Below, one piece after another: positions 26,151 through 34,081 of a stretch of DNA of 64,000 nucleotides. The stretch's first letter is position 1. Each line of letters begins with the position of its first letter. The notes under the pieces were generated by a model. That model did no database searches and had not been told where the DNA came from. It saw only the letters and a list, made by a program, of their open reading frames with translations. The position numbers were made by a program, and so were the translations under genes. This DNA comes from Alishewanella metallidurans (lineage in GTDB: Bacteria > Pseudomonadota > Gammaproteobacteria > Enterobacterales > Alteromonadaceae): the NCBI RefSeq assembly GCF_036983985.1, contig NZ_JALAHQ010000003.1, positions 124,001 through 188,000 of the forward strand. The letters run 5' to 3'.

Positions 26151-28235
26151 ATGCGTTTTATACCTAGTTTAATCACGCTGACAATGGCTATTCCTGTAGT
26201 AGCTACTGCGGAGCAAATCAACCTTGATGCTGCGTCGCTAGAACGCATTGAAGTGCAAGGTGACTTTCGTCGTCATTCCGTTCAGCAACTTTCGGGTAGT
26301 ATTGCCGTGCTTACTGACGATGACGTTAAACGAACTTCAGCACAGCACCTTGATGATTTACTACACCAGTTTGCCAATGTTAACTATACGTCCGGCGCGT
26401 CTCGCGGTCGTTATTTGCAAGTACGTGGCGTGGGTGAGCGTAGCGAATACTCCGATACTATTAACCCGTCAGTTGGGGTGTTAATTGATGGCATTGATTA
26501 CTCAGGTATGGGCATTAGCGCAATACATGATATTGCGCAAATAGAGGTTTTTCGTGGCCCTGAAGCAACCCGTTTTGGTGCTAATGCGTTGGCCGGTATG
26601 CTAAATTTAACAACCAAAGGGCCATCCATAGCGCCTGAAGGTAAGTTTAGTGCTACGTTGGCGAACTATGATAGTTACCAATTAGCCGGCTTGTTTAGTA
26701 ATGCCATCAACGACAGCCTAGGTTTTAGCCTAGCGTTAGAACAGCAAACCTCAGACGGCTTTATTGAAAATGGCTACTTAAACCGTAATGACACCAACAA
26801 TATTGACGAATTTACGGCACGCTTTAAATTACGCTATCAGGTTAATCAGCATTTAATGCTGCAATTAGTTACGCATTTAGTTGATCAAGATAATGGCTTC
26901 GATGCGTTCTCGTTAGACAATAATCGCACTACGCTATCAGATGAACCTGGCCAAGATATAATTCGTAGTAAAGCCTTAGCGCTGCAAGCTGAATATACCG
27001 GTGCTGAATATTTTACCGCGTTTGGTCAAATTAGTTGGTTAGATGCAAATAGCGATTATGGTTTTGACGAAGACTGGGCTTATGCGGGTATTCATCCAGA
27101 TGAATATATATCAACTGATCGCTATTTACGTGATCGTGAGCAGCTAAGCGTTGATTATCGTCTGGTATCTACACCCGAAGGTAAGCTTGGTAATAGCGAT
27201 TGGGTGTTTGGTATTTACGCAGCTAATAAACAGTTTGATTTAACGCGTATTGTTTTTCACAAAAATCGTCAGTTTGATAACGAACTAATACGGCGGAATT
27301 TAGCTGCCTATGCTGAATTAACTACACCGTTAAACCCAGGCTGGAGTGTAATTACAGGTTTACGCGCTGAACGTTATGATGATGACTATGCCGATACCAG
27401 CGGTAATCAGATCCAGAACCACGATACTATGTGGGGCGCAAAACTCAGTTTAAACTATCAAGTTAATCAACAAGCCTTAATTTATTTATTAGCATCGCGC
27501 GGTTATAAGGTTGGTGGTGTTAACGGCGAAGCCTTGTCTAAAGCGAAAGATAACGATTTAGCTGCACTACAAACCAAAGCCAGTTTTGCCCCTGAAACGC
27601 TATACAACGCCGAGTTTGGTGTAAAAGGCAGTGCTTTAGATCAAAGCGTGGTTGCGCGTGTAGCTGCGTTTTATATGTGGCGTGATGATATGCAAGTTAA
27701 AGGCTGGCTAAACCCGAATAGCGGCCCAGAGTTTTCCGGTTTTATTGATAACGCCGGTAGTGGCCGTAACTACGGTATTGAAATGGAAAACCGTATCCAG
27801 GTAAATTCACACTTAGCTGTGTTTATTAGTGCAAGCTGGCTTAAAACTAAGCTAGGTAATTACACGACCATTGCTGGCGACGATTTTACCGGGCGCGAGC
27901 AAGCGCAAGCACCACGGTTTCAATACAGCGTTGCTGCTGATTGGTATATCACTGAGCCACTAACCTTCAATATTAGCCTGCAAGGCAAAGATGAGTTCTT
28001 TTATTCTGACGGCCATAGCGCGCGCTCGTCACGTTACGAGTTAGTTAATCTGCGCTTAAGTTATCAGTTAGAGCAATGGAATTTAGCCCTGTGGAGCCGC
28101 AACGCGCTAGATAAAGACATTGGTGTACGTGGTTTTTACTTTGGCAATGACCCCCGCGATGGCTACGAGGCGCATACTTACGAGCAATTTGCTGAACCCC
28201 GCCGCATTGGCGTTAGCGCTAGCTATCAATTTTAA
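26151..28235 (+). CDS. TonB-dependent receptor under TPP riboswitch (probable thiamine uptake)
   Basis: Outer-membrane active transporter of 694 residues. A signal peptide (ends around VVATA) is followed by a TonB-box-like IEVQG and a plug domain (LDDLLHQFANVNY, VRGVGERSEY, VFRGPEATRFGANALAG). A 22-strand barrel ends in SYQF. The start is ATG 26151 behind TTGGAGA; a TTG at 26133 would put extra polar residues before the signal. The riboswitch and the YkoF-like, PnuT-like and kinase genes downstream point to thiamine or a thiamine precursor as substrate. Direct substrate evidence is lacking. Confidence 0.9.
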   Translation: MRFIPSLITLTMAIPVVATAEQINLDAASLERIEVQGDFRRHSVQQLSGSIAVLTDDDVKRTSAQHLDDLLHQFANVNYTSGASRGRYLQVRGVGERSEYSDTINPSVGVLIDGIDYSGMGISAIHDIAQIEVFRGPEATRFGANALAGMLNLTTKGPSIAPEGKFSATLANYDSYQLAGLFSNAINDSLGFSLALEQQTSDGFIENGYLNRNDTNNIDEFTARFKLRYQVNQHLMLQLVTHLVDQDNGFDAFSLDNNRTTLSDEPGQDIIRSKALALQAEYTGAEYFTAFGQISWLDANSDYGFDEDWAYAGIHPDEYISTDRYLRDREQLSVDYRLVSTPEGKLGNSDWVFGIYAANKQFDLTRIVFHKNRQFDNELIRRNLAAYAELTTPLNPGWSVITGLRAERYDDDYADTSGNQIQNHDTMWGAKLSLNYQVNQQALIYLLASRGYKVGGVNGEALSKAKDNDLAALQTKASFAPETLYNAEFGVKGSALDQSVVARVAAFYMWRDDMQVKGWLNPNSGPEFSGFIDNAGSGRNYGIEMENRIQVNSHLAVFISASWLKTKLGNYTTIAGDDFTGREQAQAPRFQYSVAADWYITEPLTFNISLQGKDEFFYSDGHSARSSRYELVNLRLSYQLEQWNLALWSRNALDKDIGVRGFYFGNDPRDGYEAHTYEQFAEPRRIGVSASYQF

Positions 28236-28247
28236 TTGGAGATAAAC

Positions 28248-28496
28248 ATGAAATTAACTGTAGAAATAAGTAGCTATCCATTAGCGGATGATTATCTCAC
28301 TCCAATTAAAGATTTTATTGATCAGTTAAATCAGTATCCGTCAATTTTAGTGTTAACCAACACGTTAAGCACGCAGTTATTTGGCGAATATGATGACGTT
28401 ATGCATGCCTTACAGGCATGTATTAAATGGTCATATGAAAAGTACGGTAAAGTGATTTTTGTTTGTAAATTTTTACACGGTGACTTACGGCCATGA
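28248..28496 (+). CDS. Small YkoF-like thiamine/HMP-binding protein
   Basis: An 82-residue single-domain protein. The pattern ISSYPLADDYLTPIKDFIDQL ... TNTLSTQLFGEYDDVM ... GKVIFVCKFLHGD matches the YkoF/thiamin-binding ferredoxin-like fold. It has no signal peptide, so it should act in the cytoplasm, perhaps binding thiamine or hydroxymethylpyrimidine. B. subtilis YkoF has two such repeats; one is present here. TTGGAGA lies just before the ATG at 28248. Its stop overlaps the next start (ATGA). Confidence 0.85.
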   Translation: MKLTVEISSYPLADDYLTPIKDFIDQLNQYPSILVLTNTLSTQLFGEYDDVMHALQACIKWSYEKYGKVIFVCKFLHGDLRP

Positions 28497-29122
28497 ACCA
28501 GCTTATCTCGCAGGCTATCGAGCAATGGCAACTTATGCACAGCATTGAGCTGATAGCAACGCTATTGGCGTTAGCCTACGTGATACTGGCGCTAAAACAA
28601 AGTTTATGGTGTTGGCCAGCGGCGTTACTAAGCACTGTGCTATTTACTCATGTTATGTGGCAGTCGGCATTGTTGTCGGATGCCATTTTGCAGTTGTATT
28701 ATGCCGGTATGGCACTTTATGGCTGGTGGCGTTGGCAACAGTTACGCCAAGCAGCGCCGGATACTCGCGGGCCGGTGTATGAATGGCATTGGCAACGGCA
28801 TTTGGGCTTAATTGTTATTACGGCAATAGCAGGCTGGGTGCTAGGCGTGGTAATGCACAACTATACCCAGGCCGACTTTGCTTATATTGATGCGCAAACC
28901 ACTGCTTTTAGTGTGATGGCAACTTTATTGGTTGCTCGTAAGCTGGTATCCAATTGGTTATATTGGGTGGTGATAGACGCGGTATCAATTTATATTTATG
29001 CACAAAAACACCTGTATTTTCTTACTGGCTTGTTTATGCTGTATACGGTTATTGCAATTGCAGGGTACTTTATATGGCGCAGTCATTATCAACAGCAGCC
29101 GACCATGAAATTGAGCATGTAA
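28493..29122 (+). CDS. pnuT: PnuC-family thiamine permease (PnuT-like)
   Basis: Inner-membrane vitamin transporter of 209 residues with about seven membrane helices. PnuC-family landmarks are LYYAGMALYGWWRW and the C-terminal NWLYWVVIDAVSIYIYAQKHLY. PnuC proteins carry nicotinamide riboside; TPP-riboswitch members (PnuT) carry thiamine by facilitated diffusion, driven by phosphorylation inside. The downstream kinase would provide that trapping. It overlaps the YkoF-like gene by 4 bases and the kinase gene by 49. Confidence 0.88.
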   Translation: MNQLISQAIEQWQLMHSIELIATLLALAYVILALKQSLWCWPAALLSTVLFTHVMWQSALLSDAILQLYYAGMALYGWWRWQQLRQAAPDTRGPVYEWHWQRHLGLIVITAIAGWVLGVVMHNYTQADFAYIDAQTTAFSVMATLLVARKLVSNWLYWVVIDAVSIYIYAQKHLYFLTGLFMLYTVIAIAGYFIWRSHYQQQPTMKLSM

Positions 29123-29934
29123 CGCGCTTATGTCAGCGGCTAGAATTTTTTGTTAGCCAACCGCCGTTAAAAGTCCGTGCTTTATCTCAGGGCGAAAGTA
29201 ACCAAAGTTTTTATGTAAGCACTGCGCTCGGTGAATATGTGCTGCGTAGTTATCCGGTCGGCTCTGATATCTGTCGACATCAAGAACTACGCTGTCAGCA
29301 CGCAGCTGCGGCAAAGGGGTTAGCACCTGCACCGCTTTGTTTAAATAATCATTATCAAGTTATGTTAAGCGAGTATATTCCAAACGGTGTGGCTTTTGAT
29401 TATACCCAGCACGGTTCAACCTTACTATTAACTGCACTTGCTGCCTTTCATCAATTGTCGGTACAAACACCGCAACTTGAATACCCCAGATATTTACAGC
29501 AGCTAATTAAGGCCGTGCCAACCACATTCGTTATAGAGCCGTTGTTATTGGCAGCATTACAGCGAGCTGCGACAAAGCTACAGTTATTATCGACTGACAT
29601 TGTGTTATGTCATTTAGATTTACATGCGGGTAATTTGTTGTTCGCAGCAGACAAGCTCTGGCTACTTGATTTTGAATACAGCCAATTAGCTGATAGTAGT
29701 CTTGATCTAGCGGCGGTAAGTTTACATTTTAATTTGACCGAGCAGCAAGAACAGTTAATGTTAGCGGAATATGTGGGCTATCGCGGTTTAGCTGAATTGT
29801 TAGAGCCACTGCGTAGCAAGTTATTTTTAGCAAAACAACTTTACTGCGGCTTTTGCTGGTTATGGTACTTAGCGGTTCCCGGTTATGAAGCGCAGGCCAA
29901 GCGCTGGCAGCAGCGCTTGCAACACGTAGAATAA
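29074..29934 (+). CDS. Aminoglycoside/choline-kinase-fold phosphotransferase, probable thiamine kinase
   Basis: A 286-residue APH-fold kinase. An ATP-binding N-lobe (SQGESNQSFYVST, then EYVLRSYP) is followed by the Brenner motif CHLDLHAGNLL with the catalytic aspartate, then LWLLDFEYS with the metal-binding aspartate and ADSSLDLA. It resembles ThiK. In this operon it would phosphorylate imported thiamine and trap it. ATG 29074 (AGGG eight bases upstream) is preferred over more upstream codons that would sit deep within pnuT. The 49-base overlap implies translational coupling. Confidence 0.85.
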   Translation: MAQSLSTAADHEIEHVTRLCQRLEFFVSQPPLKVRALSQGESNQSFYVSTALGEYVLRSYPVGSDICRHQELRCQHAAAAKGLAPAPLCLNNHYQVMLSEYIPNGVAFDYTQHGSTLLLTALAAFHQLSVQTPQLEYPRYLQQLIKAVPTTFVIEPLLLAALQRAATKLQLLSTDIVLCHLDLHAGNLLFAADKLWLLDFEYSQLADSSLDLAAVSLHFNLTEQQEQLMLAEYVGYRGLAELLEPLRSKLFLAKQLYCGFCWLWYLAVPGYEAQAKRWQQRLQHVE

Positions 29935-29943
29935 TTGCTAGCG

Positions 29944-30126
29944 TTATAATCCGCCTAAGCGCTCTGCTAGTGTTTTATATCGCTTTACGTCATCGGCATT
30001 GAATAATGGTTTACCTGCGGTATCTTTCTCTGCGGGTACAAGCAAGTTTTCCCTTGCTAAACGTTCAACTCTTATTGCTTGTACACCTAAAAATTCTGCT
30101 ACCTGCTCAACCGTCATTAACGCCAT
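29944..30126 (-). CDS. Small MerR/excisionase-like helix-turn-helix protein
   Basis: A 60-residue DNA-binding protein. MTVEQVAEFLGVQAIRVERLARENLL is a winged-helix HTH of the MerR/excisionase type, followed by KPLFNADDVKRYKTL. It has no effector domain. AGGGA precedes the ATG. It lies between the convergent thiamine kinase end and the divergent oligopeptidase start. It could regulate the oligopeptidase or be a stand-alone relict; no partner is visible. Confidence 0.75.
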   Translation of the reverse strand: MALMTVEQVAEFLGVQAIRVERLARENLLVPAEKDTAGKPLFNADDVKRYKTLAERLGGL

Positions 30127-30315
30127 GTCATTTTCCCTGTTTATAATAAGTTTAAAGTAATAGCTTAAAACCAGCCATTTGTGAATAGATTAAATAAAGC
30201 GGCGTATAATATCTATGTATAAATATACTCAGTTACACTTTTTACGCTGTGCAAATTTGGTTTATTGTAATGATTATGTTAGTTTTTCTGCCTGCCTTAT
30301 TTTGAGAGAAAACTA

Positions 30316-32436
30316 ATGCGTAAACATACTATTGCTCTGCTGTGCTTAAGCAGTTTAAGCAGCTTCTGGCTAACCGCAGCAGAACTCACCGCGCCGATTG
30401 CCGTACAACAACCCTACACTGTAACCTCAGCCAATGGTGACCGACCAGATCCTTATTATTGGCTACGTGACGACAGCCGCACTTCACCAACAGTATTAGA
30501 TTATTTGCAGCGCGAAAACGACTATTTCGCACAATATAGTGCTGGTTATCAAGCGTTAACTGACAAGCTTACCGATGAGATTATTGGCCGGATTAAACAG
30601 GACGATAGCTCAGTGCCCTACAATAAAGGCGATTATAGCTATTACACCCGTTTTGATACCGGCAAAGAGTATCCAATATATCTGCGTAAATCGTTAAAAG
30701 ACGGCACCGAGCAGGTGATGCTAGATGTAAACGTATTGGCCGCTGGTAAAGATTTTTATCAGGTGGCGAATATGCGTGTTAGTCCTGACCAAAATTTACT
30801 GGCCTATGTCGACGACACTAATGGCAGACGTCAATACACCTTGAAAATACGTGACTTACGCACCGGAAAAGATTTACCCGATCAGTTAACTGGCTTATCT
30901 AGCAGCATTGCTTGGGCTAAAGATAGCAAAACGTTATATGTGGTTAAAAATGACCCTGCTACCTTACTTAGTACCCAGGTATTACAGCATACACTAGGCA
31001 ACGATGTTGCCAGTGCTCGTCAAGTCTATGAGGAAAAAGATAATAGTTTTTACATGGGTATAGGTAATACCGGTGATAATAACTATGTCGTTATTTATCT
31101 TGGCAGCACGGTATCGACCGAAATGCGCGTACAAGACGCCAGTAAACCTGATAGTGAATTTAAAGTGCTGGCACCTCGGCAGCGCGACTTTCAGTACTCG
31201 GCTAGCCATATTAACGACCGCTGGGTAATAAGCACCGATTGGGACGCGCCTAATTTTCGTTTAATGAGTGTAACTGATGACAAAATTGGTGATCGTAATA
31301 ACTGGCAGCCATTAGTTAAGCACGACGACAAGGTATTTATTGAAGACTTTGAGTTATTTAATAATTACTTAGCGATTAACGAGCGCAGCGATGGCTTGCG
31401 TCGGTTAAAAGTCATGCCGTGGGCTGCACCAGATAAGGCCTTCTATGTCGCATCTGACGAATCGGCTTATGTTATGGCGTTTGAAACCAACGTTGAACCT
31501 AATACTGACTATGTGCGCTATGTGTACACGTCACTGACTACACCTGCTAGCACTTATCAACTGAATATGAAGACCGGTGAAAAGCAGTTGTTAAAGCAAA
31601 CTGAAATACTGGGTGGTTTTGATAAAAACAACTATAAAACAGAACGGGTTTGGGCCACAGCGACTGATGGCGTAAAAGTGCCTATTTCACTGTTATACCG
31701 TAAAGACTTTAAACGTGATGGCAGTGCACCGCTATATCAGTACGCGTACGGCTCTTACGGTAATTCGTCTGACCCTTCATTCCGTTCAGTTGCGTTGTCG
31801 CTGGTAGATCGCGGCTTTGTTTATGCTATCGCGCATATTCGTGGTGGCCAAGAAATGGGCCGGCAATGGTACGAAGATGGTAAGTTACTGCATAAAATTA
31901 ATACCTTTACTGACTATATAGCAGTAACTGATTATTTAGTTGCTAACCAATATGCGGCGAAAGACAAAGTGTTTGGTATGGGCGGCAGTGCTGGCGGTTT
32001 GCTAATGGGCGCAGTGGCTAACATGGCACCAGAAAAATATCGTGGTTTAGTGGCGCATGTACCCTTTGTTGATGTGGTTACCACTATGTTAGACGAAGGT
32101 ATTCCGCTAACTACCAACGAGTTTGACGAGTGGGGTAACCCAAAACAAAAAGCCTATTACGATTACATGTTGTCTTACTCGCCTTATGATCAGGTAGCTA
32201 AGCAAAATTACCCTGCGATGTTAGTGACTACCGGTTTACATGATTCGCAGGTGCAATACTTTGAGCCAGCAAAGTGGGTGGCAAAACTGCGAACCCATAA
32301 AACCAATAATCAGCCATTAATGTTTAAAACCAATATGGAAGCAGGCCATGGCGGTAAGTCTGGACGCTTCTCAAGGCTGGCAGAAAATGCTCAAGAATAC
32401 GCGTTTATTCTTAATCTGTTAGGCCAAACAAAATAA
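30316..32436 (+). CDS. Exported oligopeptidase B-like S9 serine peptidase
   Basis: A 706-residue prolyl-oligopeptidase-family enzyme. A signal peptide-like N-terminus (MRKHTIALLCLSSLSSFWLTAAEL) is followed by a beta-propeller (about residues 30-420) and an alpha/beta-hydrolase domain. The nucleophile sits in GMGGSAGGLLMG, with the downstream TTGLHDSQVQY (aspartate) and EAGHGGKSGRF (histidine). Motifs such as PFVDVVTTMLDEGIPLT and EWGNP are typical of oligopeptidase B, which cuts short peptides after Lys/Arg. Unlike E. coli OpdB it appears to be exported. A terminator follows the stop. Confidence 0.92.
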   Translation: MRKHTIALLCLSSLSSFWLTAAELTAPIAVQQPYTVTSANGDRPDPYYWLRDDSRTSPTVLDYLQRENDYFAQYSAGYQALTDKLTDEIIGRIKQDDSSVPYNKGDYSYYTRFDTGKEYPIYLRKSLKDGTEQVMLDVNVLAAGKDFYQVANMRVSPDQNLLAYVDDTNGRRQYTLKIRDLRTGKDLPDQLTGLSSSIAWAKDSKTLYVVKNDPATLLSTQVLQHTLGNDVASARQVYEEKDNSFYMGIGNTGDNNYVVIYLGSTVSTEMRVQDASKPDSEFKVLAPRQRDFQYSASHINDRWVISTDWDAPNFRLMSVTDDKIGDRNNWQPLVKHDDKVFIEDFELFNNYLAINERSDGLRRLKVMPWAAPDKAFYVASDESAYVMAFETNVEPNTDYVRYVYTSLTTPASTYQLNMKTGEKQLLKQTEILGGFDKNNYKTERVWATATDGVKVPISLLYRKDFKRDGSAPLYQYAYGSYGNSSDPSFRSVALSLVDRGFVYAIAHIRGGQEMGRQWYEDGKLLHKINTFTDYIAVTDYLVANQYAAKDKVFGMGGSAGGLLMGAVANMAPEKYRGLVAHVPFVDVVTTMLDEGIPLTTNEFDEWGNPKQKAYYDYMLSYSPYDQVAKQNYPAMLVTTGLHDSQVQYFEPAKWVAKLRTHKTNNQPLMFKTNMEAGHGGKSGRFSRLAENAQEYAFILNLLGQTK

Positions 32437-32447
32437 AACCCAACAGC

Positions 32448-32480
32448 AAAAAAGCCGAGCAGCATTGCTCGGCTTTTTTG
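32448..32480 (+). terminator. Rho-independent terminator after the oligopeptidase gene
   Basis: AAGCCGAGCA-GCAT-TGCTCGGCTT stem and loop, flanked by an A-run on the left and TTTTT on the right, just after the stop. Confidence 0.9.
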
Positions 32481-32530
32481 TTTGTATCGCCGCCTATTTA
32501 CACCTAATACCCTCGGTTAAATTTATTTTT

Positions 32531-32549
32531 ACGAATGATAATCATTATT
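32531..32549 (+). promoter_or_regulatory. Fur box upstream of the DUF4198/haem receptor operon
   Basis: Matches 15 of 19 positions of GATAATGATAATCATTATC by hand count. It sits immediately upstream of a candidate promoter TTGAGA-N17-TATTGT (32552-32580), where Fur-Fe would block RNA polymerase. Confidence 0.75.
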
Positions 32550-32551
32550 AC

Positions 32552-32580
32552 TTGAGATCTATTCTCATTTGCACTATTGT
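32552..32580 (+). promoter_or_regulatory. Candidate promoter of the DUF4198/haem receptor operon
   Basis: TTGAGA (32552-32557), exactly 17 bases, TATTGT (32575-32580), lying between two Fur-like boxes. Confidence 0.5.
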
Positions 32581-32593
32581 GCGCACCGCAGTA

Positions 32594-32612
32594 AATAATA
32601 ATAATTATCATT
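32594..32612 (+). promoter_or_regulatory. Second Fur-like box
   Basis: Matches 14 of 19 positions of the Fur consensus by hand count. It ends a few bases before the GGAGA ribosome site (32616-32620) of the DUF4198 gene. It is AT-rich, so some matches may be chance. Confidence 0.5.
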
Positions 32613-32625
32613 TATGGAGAGTGTG

Positions 32626-33420
32626 GTGTTTTCATTTAATCGAATTATCTTGGCAAGTGCCTTAGTTAGTGGTGCGTTTATGGCTCAGGCGCATGTGCCC
32701 TACATACAACCAGCTAGTTTCGAACCTATACGCGGCGGTTGGGTAAGTTTAGATGCGGCTTTTGCTGAGCGTTTCTTTATTCCAGAACTTGCTTTTAATG
32801 ACAGTGAGTTTTCTGTACTAACACCAACAGGAGCTAAGGTTAAGCCATCATTAATGCAGTACAGCCATACGCGAACTATGGCTGAGCATCAGCTAACTGA
32901 CGACGGAACCTATCGCTTTAGCACCGGTTTGCGTTATGGCGCGATATTCCATACCTATGAGTACAACGGCGAGCGTAAAAGCAGCCGTGACGCTGATTTT
33001 GTCTTACCCAAAGGGGCCAAATCGTTAGCGCATTTTCAGGCGGTTACCCGAGCTGAAACCTATGTTAGCAAAGGCGCGCCAGATCACCGAGCGTTAACGC
33101 CTAGTGGTGAGGCATTAGAACTCGAATTTCTTAGCCACCCTAACGATCTTTATACCGACAGCCAAGTGCGAGCTCGACTGCTATTTAACGGTAAGCCGTT
33201 GGCCCAGCAGACGGTAAGTACTTACTTAGTTGTCGCTGGCGCTAATGATGAAAAAGTGACACACCAGCTAACTACAGATGCTGCTGGCATTCTAAGTTTT
33301 ACTCCAGAACAGGCTGGTACCTACTTGCTACTAAGCCGTTACCGCACTGATGCACCTGCCTCGGCTAAGGTGCCGCAATACAGTTATAGCTACAGCGTAG
33401 TGCTAGAAGTTACGCAATAA
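32626..33420 (+). CDS. DUF4198 periplasmic protein in a Fur-type operon
   Basis: Exported protein of 264 residues. A signal peptide ends at AQAH, so the mature protein would begin HVPYIQP, a histidine-first N-terminus. The body has DUF4198 features: HVPYIQPASFEP, YRFSTGLRYGAIFHTYE, a beta-sandwich with GKPLAQQTVSTYLV and DAAGILSFTPEQAGTYLL. DUF4198 proteins are often linked to metal uptake. The start is set at GTG 32626 because the GGAGA site overlaps the ATG at 32614. Downstream genes follow after 25 and 21 bases. Confidence 0.8.
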   Translation: MFSFNRIILASALVSGAFMAQAHVPYIQPASFEPIRGGWVSLDAAFAERFFIPELAFNDSEFSVLTPTGAKVKPSLMQYSHTRTMAEHQLTDDGTYRFSTGLRYGAIFHTYEYNGERKSSRDADFVLPKGAKSLAHFQAVTRAETYVSKGAPDHRALTPSGEALELEFLSHPNDLYTDSQVRARLLFNGKPLAQQTVSTYLVVAGANDEKVTHQLTTDAAGILSFTPEQAGTYLLLSRYRTDAPASAKVPQYSYSYSVVLEVTQ

Positions 33421-33445
33421 ACTTAGCTTAAAAGGAATTTATCTC

Positions 33446-34060
33446 ATGAATAAACAACAATTTTATACCCGCCTATTTATAGCCTTAAGCGGCGTTTATC
33501 TTAGTGCGTGCAGTAGTTCGGATGTCAACACACGCCAAGCGTTAAAGCCTGAGCAGCAAAAACAGCTGGCCGCCGAGCGCGCTAGCCAATTACGGCAAAC
33601 GCATGTGCGGTTTAATGCATTAGACACCGATGAAGATGGCTACATTAGCCAAGCAGAGTTTAAACGTTCAGGCGACCGTGCTTTTAAACGTATGGACACC
33701 AACCAAGACGGTGTGCTTTCAGCTGCCGATCCAAAACCTGCTCCTCGTGGTGAAGACACCCGCAGTGAACAAACGCGATTACAGCAGGAAATCCAAAGAG
33801 CTGAAGCAAATAAATCGGCACAACCGCGGCCTGAACGCTTACTTATTATGCCCACTACACATTCGAAAAATGGCCTATTAGCGATGTATGACACGAATAA
33901 TGATGGCGTGGTTAGTTATGCGGAATATGAACAAGGTCGAGCATTACAGTTTGCCAAAATAGATAGCAATAACGACGGTGTACTGAGTTACGACGAATAT
34001 ATTGGCGAGTTTGCTACGCGCTTAGATCAACAAATAGCCCTTACTGTACAACCTAATTAA
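33446..34060 (+). CDS. EF-hand lipoprotein
   Basis: A 204-residue lipoprotein. The lipobox LSAC puts the acylated cysteine near residue 22. Four EF-hand loops are seen: DTDEDGYISQAEF, DTNQDGVLSAAD, DTNNDGVVSYAEY and DSNNDGVLSYDEY, in two pairs separated by a charged, low-complexity linker. They should bind Ca2+ in the periplasm. Its place between a DUF4198 protein and a haem-type TonB receptor suggests an accessory role in metal or haem capture; the role is inference. Confidence 0.87.
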   Translation: MNKQQFYTRLFIALSGVYLSACSSSDVNTRQALKPEQQKQLAAERASQLRQTHVRFNALDTDEDGYISQAEFKRSGDRAFKRMDTNQDGVLSAADPKPAPRGEDTRSEQTRLQQEIQRAEANKSAQPRPERLLIMPTTHSKNGLLAMYDTNNDGVVSYAEYEQGRALQFAKIDSNNDGVLSYDEYIGEFATRLDQQIALTVQPN

Positions 34061-34081
34061 GCTCGGTACTCGGAGATTAAC

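Noticed and set aside
30179..30210. TTGTGA...TATAAT promoter for the oligopeptidase gene
   Set aside because: The -10 is perfect but the spacer is 20 bases, too long for a confident call.
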